From Gymnorhina tibicen (Eukaryota > Chordata > Aves > Passeriformes > Artamidae): a DNA stretch of 64,000 nucleotides. The first letter of the stretch is position 1; each line of letters begins with the position of its first letter. The position numbers and the translations under genes are program-made. The notes under the pieces were generated by a model. It was given only the letters and a program-made list of their open reading frames with translations, did not search any database and was not told the origin of the DNA. Where the stretch lies: assembly GCA_013399875.1 (NCBI GenBank), contig VXAZ01007995.1:2769486-2833485 (forward strand). The letters run 5' to 3'. Below are positions 49,421 to 62,107 of this stretch, piece by piece.

Positions 49421-52400
49421 ACCCTGCAGTCCCTAATCTTTAAATTTCATCTTTAATTTTGGAGTGAAATTGGTGCTTAGAAAATATATCTCAGGGAGGG
49501 CAGGGAAAGGAGAGTCCATTGAGCAAAAGTGAAATCTCGCTGAGCCAGGGACTGTCATCAACCAAAGAGGAGATGGGGAATTAGCACACAGCTCAGGCTG
49601 GCTCACTCGCAGGAATACATTGACAAAGTCCATGCAAGCAGATGACGCCATCCAGCCTCTAAAAATCTAAAGTCCTTTAAAATTAGGACCCTAGGTGAGA
49701 GATACTTTTGCAGGCATTAAGACTCTGGCAGCCCAGCCAAAGTACAAGATCAAGAAAGTATATTTGAAGGAGTTACTTTATTACAGATAACACTCCTTTT
49801 TCCAGATAGCCACGCTTCAGTTAAACTCACTGCACCAAAGGCCACGTTGCAATTCACTTGGGAAAAACAGCTTGGCCTAAGATATGATACAGGACAAGAA
49901 AAATTAATAATTTTGAGACGTATCATCATAGGAAGAATGTGAGGAAAGTTTTTGATCTTCTTTTTATTGGGACTCTTGAGATCTCCTTCTGGTCTACTAT
50001 TTAAGGCCCAACTTTCTTTGTGCTGCTTGGATCCAGTTTCCATAGCCTAGCAAAAAAACAGGCCTCTGAAAAGAAAGCAGCACTATATTCTGCCATATGC
50101 AGTGGACCAAGTGGAGAAGAACCACTTCCACAGTGGGTGTTAGTCAACAGTGGGAAGAATTTAAGTCATTTTTATGAAATGACGATTTAGTCCACAAAGG
50201 GGCTTGGGGAATGGAGGCTTGAAAGATTTGGAGGCAAAATAATAGAGCTTTGCTTCAAAGTCAGATTGAGACTACAGAAAACCACTCTGAAATTACCCGC
50301 TGGCTTCAGGTTATCCTTGCGTTGGGAAGGGGATACTTCATCTGTCTTTTCTGGGGCTAGTGAAAGATCTCAGCCTTCAGAGCTGCCTGTATGCAGCACT
50401 GCAGGTAAGTTGCGACAAATAAGATGGGATTTACCGAGGAAGAAGTGCCGTTGAAGTGCAGTAATGGAGGTAATAAAGACTTCCCTCCTGGACGCACTAA
50501 CAGGATTTCCTACTCACTTGACCAGCCTGAGAAGAGAAGAATGTTGCTCATTGTCTGAGTCTGAGTAAGAACACACCTGTGTGTGCACGGGCAGTCTGGG
50601 GTTAACAAAAGATTTCTGTCAACTTCCAAGCACGGCCAGCTTGTCCTCTGCTACGCCTAGGAAATGTGAACAGCATGGAAATTAAGATCTACTCCTCATG
50701 AGCAGTAACTTAGCTCTTTTATGTAACATGCCGTAATGAAGATTATTAAAGCTGCCTTCACAATTTCCAAGTCCAATTCTTTTTCATTTTGCCAGGAATT
50801 AAATGTTCAGATCCCAAATGTGGCTTTAAAATCTCAGTTTGTAGGTCAAAAACATCAGAGTCTAGCTTAACAACTTTCTCCTTGCCACAAGCTTTGTCCA
50901 CAGACAGACACAGCTCAATGGAGTGGGATTCAAACGATGGATGCGGACCAGTGACCAACACTTTGACCCTTCCAAGCCCTGGGACCACAATCCAGTGGCT
51001 GTGAGAACCGCAGCAGGGGACCCAGCTGGCAGAACATGCACAGGCCAGTCTTGATGCAGGAAAGCTTCATCCAATTGCTCTTGTTACCCCGTGTTAAACC
51101 GCATTAGAGCAGTTATCTGATCTCCAAGAGCTGGACCATGCAAGATTCAAAGCAAGCCAGCAAAATTCCTGTCCAACACTCAGGCAAATGAATATTAAAT
51201 TCAGGTGAGTACTTGATTGCCCAGCGTGGCAGGCAGAGGGCTCAAACAATGAGGAATGTTGGAGCCAGTCACTACAGCATCAACCTGGGTTGGGAGGATT
51301 CTTACACTAATTTCCTTTTCTGACTGCTAAAGTATTTTTTTTCTGGTTTTTTATATAGTTTCTATCTACATCAGTGTTCACAGACATCAAAACTAGTTAA
51401 GAATAGGCTAAAATTTGAGCTGGTCCAAGCCAGCAGGTCAGTGAAGACACAGTTCAAGATGGCAGCATCATGGCCTGTGCCACGTGTCGACTGGAGTCAG
51501 AGGAGGAACTGTACCTTCAGTCTGCTGGGGTTTGTGCTCCATCAGGCCTTTGCAAGTCATGGCAGTATAAATGCGATCCCCAAACCCCAACTTTTTGGAA
51601 GAGAAAGCTACTCCCAGGGCATCTTTTCAGAAGCAGCAAAGTTGCAGCTTTAGATTGATGTTCATTTTTATTTTGTGATCATAGCTAATTTTAAAAAATA
51701 ATAGAAACATATACAGATCCAAAAGTTTACTAGAAAAGAAACACTGTAGTTTAATTATGCCACTATGTTGTGTATGACACAAAGCCCACTGAACTCTGAA
51801 TACTTGATGATCTCTGGAATTTGACTAAGAGCTCTTCAGCCTTAGGGAGAAACTTGACAATTACTAATCTACATACGCTGACAGTATCAGGGGCCCCATG
51901 AGGGTCTTTAATTGCTCTGTAAACTTCAAACTGGAGTGTTCTTCAGTAGGACAAAACAAGATGCTGCATTTGAGCTAAAGAAGAGTGGTAGTTGACATGT
52001 TTATTAAATACCCCCAGGCCCCAAAGGATTGCAGGGTGGAAGGTTCTCTGGGTAGAAGAAGTTATAAATGCAGCATCCAATTTACTCCAGACAGAACAAT
52101 TAAGCATTAACACTCAGGTGCAGCTACAGCACGATGGATCCAGGAAAACTTTCTGTAAAAGCCTTTCCACAACTCCAAACTGTTTTTCTATTCTCTCTCT
52201 TCCGCAGCCCTTTTTGCTACATTTACTTGAGCCTTGTGACTGTGCACACAAAATGTCTGCATGATGTGAATAGAAGTGGGCGGTGGGTTCTATAAGGTGC
52301 TGACCTGAGCTTTTTCAAAAGCAAAATGTGTGACATTTGCCTTACTGTTGCTTAATTGGAGGCGGTGAGTTTTGCCCATGTATCTGGCAGGGGAGGGACT

Positions 52401-53169
52401 TTTGTCCTCCAAGATACCTTCAATAAAGGGCCTGAATTTTTGCCAGAAATTTTAGTAGGTCTGGCTCAAATCACAGCTGCAGGAGAATGGATCATTTCAT
52501 AGCAGAACTGATAGTTTCCCATTCTTTCCCTTTAATTTACAGCTTGACACAAGCCCACGCTTTGATGCTGAAGGTTATGTGTGTGTTATGGCCAGCACAG
52601 AAGGTTATTCTGGCTCATTCTCCTCTTGCTGTATTGACTTTGATGTTTACCTTGTATGTTGTCAACATAATCACCAAGCAAATTCTGATAGCTTCATTTC
52701 TCATTTTATTTCTACTTCAGGAATGCGTACAGCTATCCTCCCACTGCTGTGAGGGTTCATTACTTCTGCTGAACTGGCCATAGCTTGTGGAGAAAGAAAT
52801 AACATTAACCCCTCCAGAAGCCATTTAAGACAGAAGCATCGGTCTTGGAGAGGGCTTTTACAAAGTGTTTTGTCATTTCTGGGGAGCAGAAGGAACAGAG
52901 CAAGCTTGGATCACAACCCAATGGGATGTGCAGCACTTACCATTAGGAGAACGCCCTGCCTTGCAATGAAGTTGATCAGGAAATAACAGGATGGAATAAA
53001 TCCAGAAGGTCCCAGTGCCAGCTTCATTCTGGGCTCTAATGACACAATCCAAACCTTTGAATTTGGGATGGGAGAGTGGTATCGACACAACACGTTAAAC
53101 AACCTTAACTTCAGTGAGCAATGGCACCAGTAAAACACTTGTTTATTAGCAGAATGCATCTGATCTCAA

Positions 53170-53490
53170 AGGCCTGCATGACAAGTTCATTACATATCAA
53201 TTTAATTAGCTGATTTACATTTAATTTACATTTCAATTAATGTCTTTAGCAACAAAACGTTGCCTTAATAGGGTAATTTCCTATTAGGCAATATGTAAAA
53301 GAATAAATAGTTGCATTCTGAGGAAGAATTCCTATTTTCAATTTTTTATTACCATAAATAACCTAAATAATTATTGCTCTTAAGGGGCCACGTCCTAGCT
53401 CCCTTCTGGGCCTAATTATAAAGACTTAGTACCTCATTAAGCAAAATGGTTTCAGAGTCACAGAAAAGCATTACTCTAATCGTGACTCAT
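53170..53490. promoter_or_regulatory. candidate conserved non-coding element, AT-rich
   Basis: Repeated ATTTACATTTAATTTACATT, TTTAATTAGCTGATT, CAATTAATG, the inverted repeat at 53260, CTAATTATAA and TGACTCATTAG (AP-1-like TGACTCA). It is dense with homeodomain-type sites and has no coding frame. Confidence 0.3.
53260..53291. repeat. short perfect-stem inverted repeat
   Basis: TTGCCTTAATAGG and CCTATTAGGCAA are reverse complements apart from one extra T, separated by a 7-base loop GTAATTT. It lies in an AT-rich, homeodomain-site-rich block. Confidence 0.75.
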
Positions 53491-55111
53491 TAGTTTCAAC
53501 AAAAGAGGGGAAAACTGCAAAAGTCGGCACATTTCACCATATTATTCTTGTGGTTCATAAGCAGCAGCACATTTGAGAAGTGGCTGTTACAGCTGTGTAG
53601 GCGTTTCTGTCACGAAGTCCTGTTTTCAGAGGGGGTTTTTTGTGTAACTCTGGTCATTAAAAGAGAGTCTACATCTGACTGGAAAACCTGTCACGTGCAC
53701 CCCTGGCATGCAGCGAGAACTTGAGCAAACTTTTGGGTTTCTGTTCCCTGGGAGCTCATCTTTTCCCCACATGGCCACGAGCACGGTGGCTTGGTTTGAG
53801 GTTGCAGTGTAGGGTTCATCTTCCACCATGCCAGGAGAGTTGCTTTCATCACCATAATATATTCCAATGCATTGAAAATGGACATGATTTTTAGGTTTCA
53901 TTTGAATTCAATGGTGTTTTATCACAGTGTAAAAATTTACTGCAGGCTTGGGTATGCGACTTTAAGGCTCTTAGTGTTGGATCTACTGATGTAAAGCACT
54001 GATCTCATATAGGCTCATCTTTAAATTTAAATTTGTTCAAAAAAACAAACATGGAAGGTTTGGTGTGGTGCTGGTGGGGTTTATGCTACATTAGGCATCG
54101 ACTCTCTGTGCTAACCTAACATTACACTGGATCCAGAATCCTCAGTTCTTCTGGCAACCAGTGTAAAGCCAACACCATAGCACCAAGCTGGCACAAAGTC
54201 CATGTCAAAAGCTCTGGCTGATTTGATGGACACGTCTGTGCTTTGTTTGGATGAGGTTTGTTCTGCTGGACATTCAGTGGTGCAGAGATTCAGAACTGAT
54301 GAGTGGAACTAAAGGCACTGACTGCAGTTGCTTAAAATTATGCCATGTGAGGAAATAAAAAGGGACTAGTTAAGATACTGTTTAGCAAATAATAAATTAA
54401 TAATATTCCAGGAATACATAGAGCTTTTAAAATGAAAATGTTTAAATAACAAGGAAATAACCTTTTCATATAGTGTTAGTTTTCTCGTTAACCTTTAACG
54501 ATGATTCATATGTAAAAGAAACACAAACAGAGTTATTCTTTCTTAGATTGCAGATAAAGGCAAAGCTAAAAATAGGATTGTTAATTACAGCATTGTACAG
54601 ATAATCAGTGGGGGTTGTCCTTTTTGCTCTTTTTTATTTTCCCCCTTTTTTTTCCTTTTTAGTGACTAGGTGTTAGTGTCCTCATTTTTTAGGGAGTTGA
54701 ATTGGCAGCACAGAAATGTTCAGGGATGTTTCGTATCTCAGAGCTGAAGGAGAATCCCTACCTTCACACTCCAGCGATCCTGCTCTAATGTTTACTGAAG
54801 TCAACAATGTCTCTAGTGGATTTTGGAACTCATCTTGAACCCCAAGATCTTCACACCACTCATGACTGTCCCATACTGTGCCAGCTTCTTACCTGGTGTA
54901 ACTCACCCAACTCTGGAGGCAATTCATCTGTACTGTGTTTAGGCAAATTTATTGCCAGAGACTGGGCAAGTTCTAGTTCCTTAGAGCTTAACTCTCCTGT
55001 AACAAGGTGCTGTATGTATATACCATTAAGACAGTGAAAAAGACAACAGGTAGGACTCACTTTCTTATAATACTAAGTTCACTCTTTCTCTAAGATAAGG
55101 AAAACAGTGTT

Positions 55112-55147
55112 GGAGAGAAAGAGAGAGAGAGAGAGATGGAGAGAGAA
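55112..55147 (+). repeat. (GA)n microsatellite
   Basis: GAGAGAAAGAGAGAGAGAGA and following GA units. Confidence 0.9.
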
Positions 55148-55671
55148 GCTTCCACTTCCAAGCACTGTCGTATTACCTTCAAAAGTTAATTACTCAGGAT
55201 TCAGATGTATCTTCTGCTGTTCTGCATTTTATTTTTGCCCCTACACCTGATGGATCTGGAATTCTCTTTTGAGCTGCTAACCCAAAAGCTAATTTAAAAC
55301 CTTTCCTACTTTCCCATGTCTCTGATTAACACTAATCCACTCTACCCTTTCTTTTCCTACAGCTTCTTATGCTCGCTCCTTGCTGCAGCCCGCAAGAATT
55401 CTAATTGGCATCTGCTCTTCTTTGTGGGTTTCCATTTTTTTTCTTTCTTCCTGCTCCATTTTCTCCTGTCGCTATCTGGGCTGTTCTATACCATCCTGTT
55501 ATACTTTCTAGCCCAGATCTGCCTAGTGCTGTAAAGGATTTGATGATTTTCTTTAGGAAAGACTCTAATAATAGCCACAATCCTGCCCCTTTACAAATCT
55601 TCTTACAATGAAAAAGAAAATGTTCTGCCCTCCAAAGTGAATTCCATTGAAAACCACGAGAAGTTCTTGTC

Positions 55672-55724
55672 ATAAAAAAAATGTAAAAAAAAAAAAAAAT
55701 ATATATATAAAAAAATTATAAAAT
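55672..55724 (+). repeat. A-rich/(AT)n low-complexity tract
   Basis: Two poly-A runs, a short ATATATATA run and more A-rich sequence. It could be the tail of an old retroposed copy, but no body is recognisable upstream. Confidence 0.85.
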
Positions 55725-58559
55725 ATCCCTCTCTGTTCCTGATGGATTTGAGACATTTTAAAGGAGCAATGCTATAATTTATGGGGAATTTGAGCATAGA
55801 TCTCAGAGCTTCCTATTAGAAACCGTAACTTGAGTTATTATTTTGAAACAGCACTTCAGTTTTTTTCTCTAATACAAAAAACTACGATTTATAACAGGAA
55901 AACAAGCCAGCCAGAAAGTCCTTGAGGTTCTCTAGTGACCTTGCTGTTGTCAATCAAAATAACAGGGAAGATGCTCAAACACTGCTACTTTAATGGGCAG
56001 AGGGACAAAACTCCTGACACACCGCAGAGGCTTTTGGAAAAGAAGCGCCTGATGCCATCTGAGCTGGGTGAGGCTGGCACAAGCCGGAGCCTTGGACTCT
56101 GTCTGGATGTGATGGATTTTGAGCTTTAACTGCCGTTCCAGGTGGCCTGTGCCAAATCTGTGACTTCTCAGCCCCTATTCAGCTGCTGCCTCAGCCTGGC
56201 TGCCCAGAGGTGAAGCTTTTGCCCCTGCAGACTCTGCCTGGCACCTCCTGCTGCTCAGAAGCAGCTGAGTTAAGACACCTCTGTGGAGCTCGGAGCATTC
56301 CCTGCCACGCCCCAGCAGCTCCCTGGGCAGTGCCAGGCACTGCAGTGCACGAGCTCCAAGGCAGACTGCTCAGAGCCCTCCTGATCTCTGCTCAGTAAGC
56401 AGTGCTTTACCATTATTTGTTAAAATGCTATACAGAGTGACAACATTCACTCACAGACATACTGTTAGACCACCAGGGCAGCCTCCTGTACATCACAGGC
56501 CATTAAATACTGCTGTCAATCTTCTTTTTGTTTGACTAAAATATGTTTTGTTTCAACAAAAGCATTTCTTCAGTCAGCTTCTCATTTTCCTTTGGTATTG
56601 TCAGAAAATGGAGAATTCACTTTCCCTTTGATAGCCTGTTCCAGTGGTTACTCCCTTTCTCTGTTGCAATATAGTGCCAAATATCTAATTCAATTTTTTT
56701 CTAGCTTCAGCCTCCAGCAACTGCTTCTTGCTATGCCTTTCCCAGTTAAATTAAATATCCATATAGTATTCTGTGATTTCCAACACAAAGGTACTATCTG
56801 CTGTAATCAAGCCACAGCTTTTGGCTTTCTGGGCTCTTGCTGCTGCAGACAGAGTCATCACGGCCAACTTTCCATCAGCAGAGATTCTTCCTTGCAGAGC
56901 ACTTTTGGACACTATCAAGCTGCTCAGAGCTATTGCAGGACAAGAGTCGTTGTCTCTGGGATGGCAGAAGAACTGACAAGAATAGTGAGTCATTTTTGCT
57001 TCCTCCATGATCATCCTCTTGAGTTGCTTTGCCAAGCCAACAACGTTCTTTTCTTTGCTTTTTAAATACAAAGCTGTACATACATAAGGAATAAAAAGCT
57101 CTAATTTATTCTGTGAAAGTGTTCATCAAGTGAGAGACAGGACTCCGGGAAAAGATTAAGAGCTTACATTTTTCATTTGACTTATTTCACATAAAATTTC
57201 ATAGAGGATAAAATGATGGGAGGCAAAGAAGCAATGATATTTCTGTTTTATCTCTTTCTAAGGACCATAAATCTTTCTGAAGTATCATTAATTATAGCAG
57301 CGCCATTCACAACGTTATTGTTAAGGGTCTATCAGCAGTCCCATTATAAAGCCCTATTTTCAGGGGTTTATAACTTGGTTAGAAGAATTTTGTTTCTGGC
57401 AAAAACTTTGCTGGGGCAATGTCTCCATCTAAGACAATTTATTTTAAATGTAAAGCACAGAGAAAAGGAAAATGTTACCTCTTTTGAACTGAGTGAGGGA
57501 GAGACTAGGAACTTTCTGGGGTGCAAAGCTAATGCCGTCTTGGCTGATTGAATTTGTGCCATCTGTGAATTCATAAGACTATATTCAAAGAAGTTATCTC
57601 CTAGATGAATTTAGGTGATTCCTTTACAACACAAGTTTCCAATTACTACAACTGAATTCAAGATCTGGAATATTCCTCTAGTGGCTGTAATCAAATCAGG
57701 TTTGATTTCTTTAGCTGCAGCCAGTCGAGAAAGAATTTAGCAGACCTGGAAAACAGCTTACATGTTACGAAAACTTCAGTCTCTTTAGATAGCTTGCCTA
57801 TTGTTTTGTTGCAGGCAGGATACACATCAAGAATGAGTGAAGCTAATGCTCACACGCACCAAAGCGAGTATTGACTTAGCAGCAATATGGAGGAATTGCT
57901 CTGTCATGGCTGAGCCACGGTGAAATGTTAAAGAGGCTCTGAGTTTCTCCAGATTTGCAGTGAAAATGCTCTGCAAAAGGCCCTGGTGAGACTGGGAGGG
58001 CACGGGGAAGAAAGGTCACTGCTTCACCTACATGAAAACATGAGCAGGTGGCCTTTTGCCCGTAGCAACTTGTAGATTCATCAAGAAAGCCAAGAGCTCT
58101 GCCCAGTTGTGTCTTCACACATCGGGAAAGGGAAAGACGCTCAATAAGGCAGGAAAAAAAATCATTTTGGCCTTTTTCAAAAGCAATAGATATTAATGGA
58201 TGGTAACTTCTGGGCAACTTTTTTTCCTGCTTTAAAGTAGAAGGATTAGATGAAAATGTATTTTGTGAGGAGTGTGCTGACACCCTCAGGTAATCTCCAT
58301 CCTCTGTCCTCATCAATAATATAGCACTCTACCTTCCCTGTTACATTACTGTCTGCAGTAATGCAATTCACTTCAGTCCCCTTAGATCCTATTAGAATCA
58401 CTCACATCACAAAATTCTTCCAGCTCTGCTCTATAGTGTTCTGGGATTGTTTAGTCTTAACTTTTGCTGCCTGTTTTCCTCCACTACAATTCTTTGCACA
58501 GGGACTGACTTTTGTGGATTGCACATTTAACCTGACAGTGAGTCAGAAGATCAAAATTA

Positions 58560-58920
58560 ATGCATGGGGGTATTGTCCAGTGGGGTCTCCAGAGCGCTCT
58601 AATTCTGTCTGGAGAATGTATCTTGTGATAACAAGTTCCACTATCTAAAGTACTTTCTTCTATCAGTTTTGATTTTGCTGTCTTTTAATTTCACTGCATG
58701 TCTTCTTTGAAAGGACAAAGAAGGATGGGCAAACAGAAGAACTTATTTCCACCTATTATTCAATCCCTTATGTACCTCCTTCGTATTACATCTTATTTTT
58801 CTCCTCTCTAAAGTAAAACAGTCTTAATGTTTTGTTTGCTTGCCTTTCTAATGTGGAAACCTTACCGTATCCCGTAATTTATTGCTGTTATTTGACCAGA
58901 TGCCTTCCTGGAATTCTCCC
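58560..58920 (-). mobile_element. degraded old CR1-type LINE block
   Basis: Phrases such as TTTAATTTCACTGCATGTCT, TATTCAATCCCTTATGTACC, TCTTATTTTTCTCCTCTCTA and AACAGTCTTAATG resemble, in order, the reverse complement of an old CR1-type 3' region widespread in reptiles and birds. It is heavily mutated, and the family assignment is from memory of the pattern only. Confidence 0.5.
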
Positions 58921-61850
58921 CAGTTATTAATGGTAAGTCAGTCGTGCTCGGTGATAATACCTAAATAACAGGCTTGACGTGCAGTAACAGAGATGTCTCC
59001 TCTGGCTGCTCGGGCAACATCAGGGGCTCAAAGTAAGCTGAAAAGGATCTCTGACAACAATCCTAAGAACTGCAGTAGAGGGTGGCAAAATGTGGAAAGC
59101 GCCTTTATTCCCTTCATTCTGATTGCTGGGATGACTTGTGAAATACCACTTTGCACCCAGTGTTCTGCTTCCTAAGAAATGGAGAAAACCATTCCTGGCT
59201 TCTTAGCCAAAAGTGAGCCTCTGACAAACTCAGTGATGTTAGGCTAGCTCTCTGATCTCCAGCCTGATCTGATCTAATTCTGTCTAATCCCCAGTATTTT
59301 TTAGATTCTGAACTGTATGATACCCACTGTCTGCAAACCTGACTCTTCCCATTTGTCCCATTTTACCCATTTTGTAGCATATTTCAATGCACTGAAACTC
59401 CTGAGGCCTGACCATCACAAGCACAGCAACAATATGGTATAAATCTTGTGGTCATTATCTTAAACTAGTGCAACCTCACTCTTTTGACAGTTACTTCCAG
59501 TTTGCAATGGTAGAAATAACAGCAAAATTGAGTATTTTGATGACATCACAGCTCTTCTTTAGCAGCCATGTTGGAGGGCCCAGAGGACAGCAAAGCTGAA
59601 GCTCATAATTGGAGGAGATTGCAAAAAAAAAAACCCCACAATGCAGAATGATCATTCAGAGTCTTTTAATACATGGAAATAAGTACAAGTAGCATTAGAA
59701 GACGATTTACTGCTGTAAAAGCGAAGGAATTCACGTGCTTTCACAGCAGGGAAACCTTACAGTGGTTAAAACCTCAGGTCTATTACAGGAGCGAGCACTT
59801 TTCGCGTTGTTTGGGTTATCAGTTTTGCTTATTAGAAATGGATTTTTACTGCAAGTTGGGGTTATCCCTCACTGCCCCCCAGATTCCTGCATTACTGTTC
59901 CTACAGTGCAAATGCAAGTGTAAATCATGCATTTAACAGCAATGAGAAGGTGCGGATGGGCCTCGCACTGCTGCAGAAAGGGCTGGACAGGAAAGCACTG
60001 CAGCAGCAGCAGCAGCCTTTCTTCCCAAGGCCCAGCAGGGCCAAGGGGCAGAAACTCTGCAGACCAGAGGGTTTGCCAGGGAAAAGCACTGAAATTCATC
60101 ACTGCCTTATCACTTTGGAGAAGCCTTCTGTCCTGCCTTGTGCTCCTTTTTCAAGGGCTGTAAAGTACTTCTGTTCCAGGGCACTGCACATGGATATTAA
60201 ATTCTCATCGCAAACATGATGCCATTTTTGATTTCAGCATTTATCTATCTTCTGTTCTTATATGGCCACACTTACCATAATATCTCATACTTCACAATCT
60301 TTAACACATTATTTATTCCCCCAAAAACCATGTATATGAAAGGTAGCTGAAAATAAGCAATAAACCATTTTAATACTGTTACCATCTGAGGCTATGGATC
60401 TGTGAGAATTTTCTTCTCATTAACTCTGGAATGCTATTCATAACCTTGAGACTGATAATACTTAGAAAATGATTTTATCCAACAGTCAGCCCCTTCTTAA
60501 TATATGTACCAGAAGTCTACAGAGAATTTTCCAGGCCCTAAATACAGAATCCTTTGCTAAGACAAAAAGAACCCCAAAAAACAAAACAAACCACATCCTA
60601 AAAAAAGACCCAAAACCAACTAAAGAAAACCAGCAAAAAAACTCCCCCACACCTTAGAGCTGTTACAGAAGTCACATTAATGAAAACAAGGCCTGCCTTT
60701 CCAACCGTTTATTTATTTTAAAAGATTGGTATCAGGTATTAGTAGTGATATTTAATCCATCTATAGATTTTGCTTTTGTCTGCACTGGCATATCATGTTC
60801 TTTGACGTTTCCCTTTAAAAAAAAAAAAGAGAGATATCAAAGCATTTTGAGAATGCTGTTTCTTTCCAGATCACTTAGCATGATTTTTCTTTGAAATTGT
60901 AAAATTAGAATAAAGAAAGCCAAGGGATACATTTGAGCCACTTCTTTCTTTTGGAGGCAATTAAAATTTTCTGTCCTCTCTACAGCTGTACTTGTGAACT
61001 TGGAAAGAATATTTAAAGCCTGAAATCCCCTCATGGTCTGAGGCTGAAACAACTTCCAGTTGCCAAGACAGAAAATCGGACTATTTTGGAGCTCTATGTG
61101 ATTGTAAATACTCAGAAAACAACTGAGGAGCAGGGATGTTGGGGAATATCCTTGATATGATTAAAATGGTGATGAAGATCAGGGACATCAATTTGAGTTT
61201 GTGTGAGGGTACGAATGAATGGACCGTTTCAGATATGAGCGTGCAGATAAAAGTTTCCAAAGATGGCACTAGTCAGAATATGCCCCATGCACTGTGTCTC
61301 ACCCACAGAGGACATTAAAATGGGATACTCAAGTCAAAAGGGCCCAGATGCTTACAACAGGATGCAGGTGAATTGCATCAAAGGAGAGAAAGAAAAAAAA
61401 GCACGCATGGAAATCCAGTGCTCTTTAGCTATTCAGGCCTGGAGCTGTATAAAACTTGGTTGTGACCCCTCTGCTGAAGAGAAGGAAGGCTCTCTCTGCA
61501 CCTTTCTGCAGGAGGCCCAAGAAGCTGGAGGAATCTGACACACCCCGAGCTTCACATTCCTCCGGGATGCCCCAAAGCAGCCCTGTCCTCACCTGTGACC
61601 TGCCTGGTTCCCTAACCCAGCTGGACACTTGCACTTTCACACCAGTGCTCCATCGCCCATCACTGTCCGCCCTTCAGGGGGCAGACGCTGGAGATTATAT
61701 TTTGTCTACTATTTATCACTTTTGGTACACCCCAGCAGCCCCCCAGCAGCTCCACAAGTCCCTGTGGGGAGTGCCAGGACGAGCCAGCCTGGGGTCAGGA
61801 AGTGGGAAGTTGGGACAACCAGAGAAGGCTGTGGGATGAGCAGGGATGAG

Positions 61851-62107
61851 GGACAGGATTAGCGACAGGACGAGAGAACATACTCTTAACACGAGACGTT
61901 TAGGTTGGAAATTAGGACCAATTTCTTCACGGAAAGGGTGATTAAACACTGGAACGGGCAACCCACGGCGGTGGTGGAGCTGCTCCAGTCCCTGGAGCTG
62001 TTTAAGGAAAGACTGGACGTGCCATGGTCTACTTGAGACAGTCGTGTTCGGCCATAGGTTGGACACGGTGGTCTCGGAGATCTTTTCCAACCTAAATGTT
62101 TCTGTGA
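61851..62107 (+). mobile_element. CR1 LINE 3' end abutting SPATA6 CpG island
   Basis: Contains TTAGGTTGGAAATTAGGACC, ATTTCTTCACGGAAAGGGTG, GGTGGTGGAGCTGCTCCAGT, GATCTTTTCCAACCTAAATG and a short tail TTTCTGTGAG. It is a CR1 3' region in forward orientation. The CpG island begins at the next base, so the insertion lies about 255 bp upstream of the SPATA6 start codon. The first artificial duplication starts inside it (62022). Confidence 0.85.

Larger units (their letters stand above)
40511..61850. other. AGBL4-SPATA6 intergenic region
   Basis: About 21 kb with no supported gene. It holds an (AT)n/(TG)n-rich part, a decayed LINE reverse-transcriptase piece (about 42.0-42.45 kb), a 65-bp tandem duplication (42976), MIR-like fragments (44.8 and 47.25 kb), a CR1 3' end (46941-47094), and a degraded older CR1-like block (58.56-58.92 kb). 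AT-rich blocks with many TAATTA-type motifs (49.1, 53.2 and 57.3 kb) might be conserved non-coding elements. The 177-codon frame at 56532 and frames of 100-150 codons elsewhere have no splice context or family motif that I recognise. Confidence 0.65.

Noticed and set aside
56773..56976. Short + frame (LSAVIKPQLLAFWAL...ITANFPSAEI) faintly like the N-terminus of fucose mutarotase; 177-codon frame overlaps it
   Set aside because: Similarity is limited to scattered residues, needs a deletion, and does not continue. No splice sites or promoter support it. A profile search would settle it.
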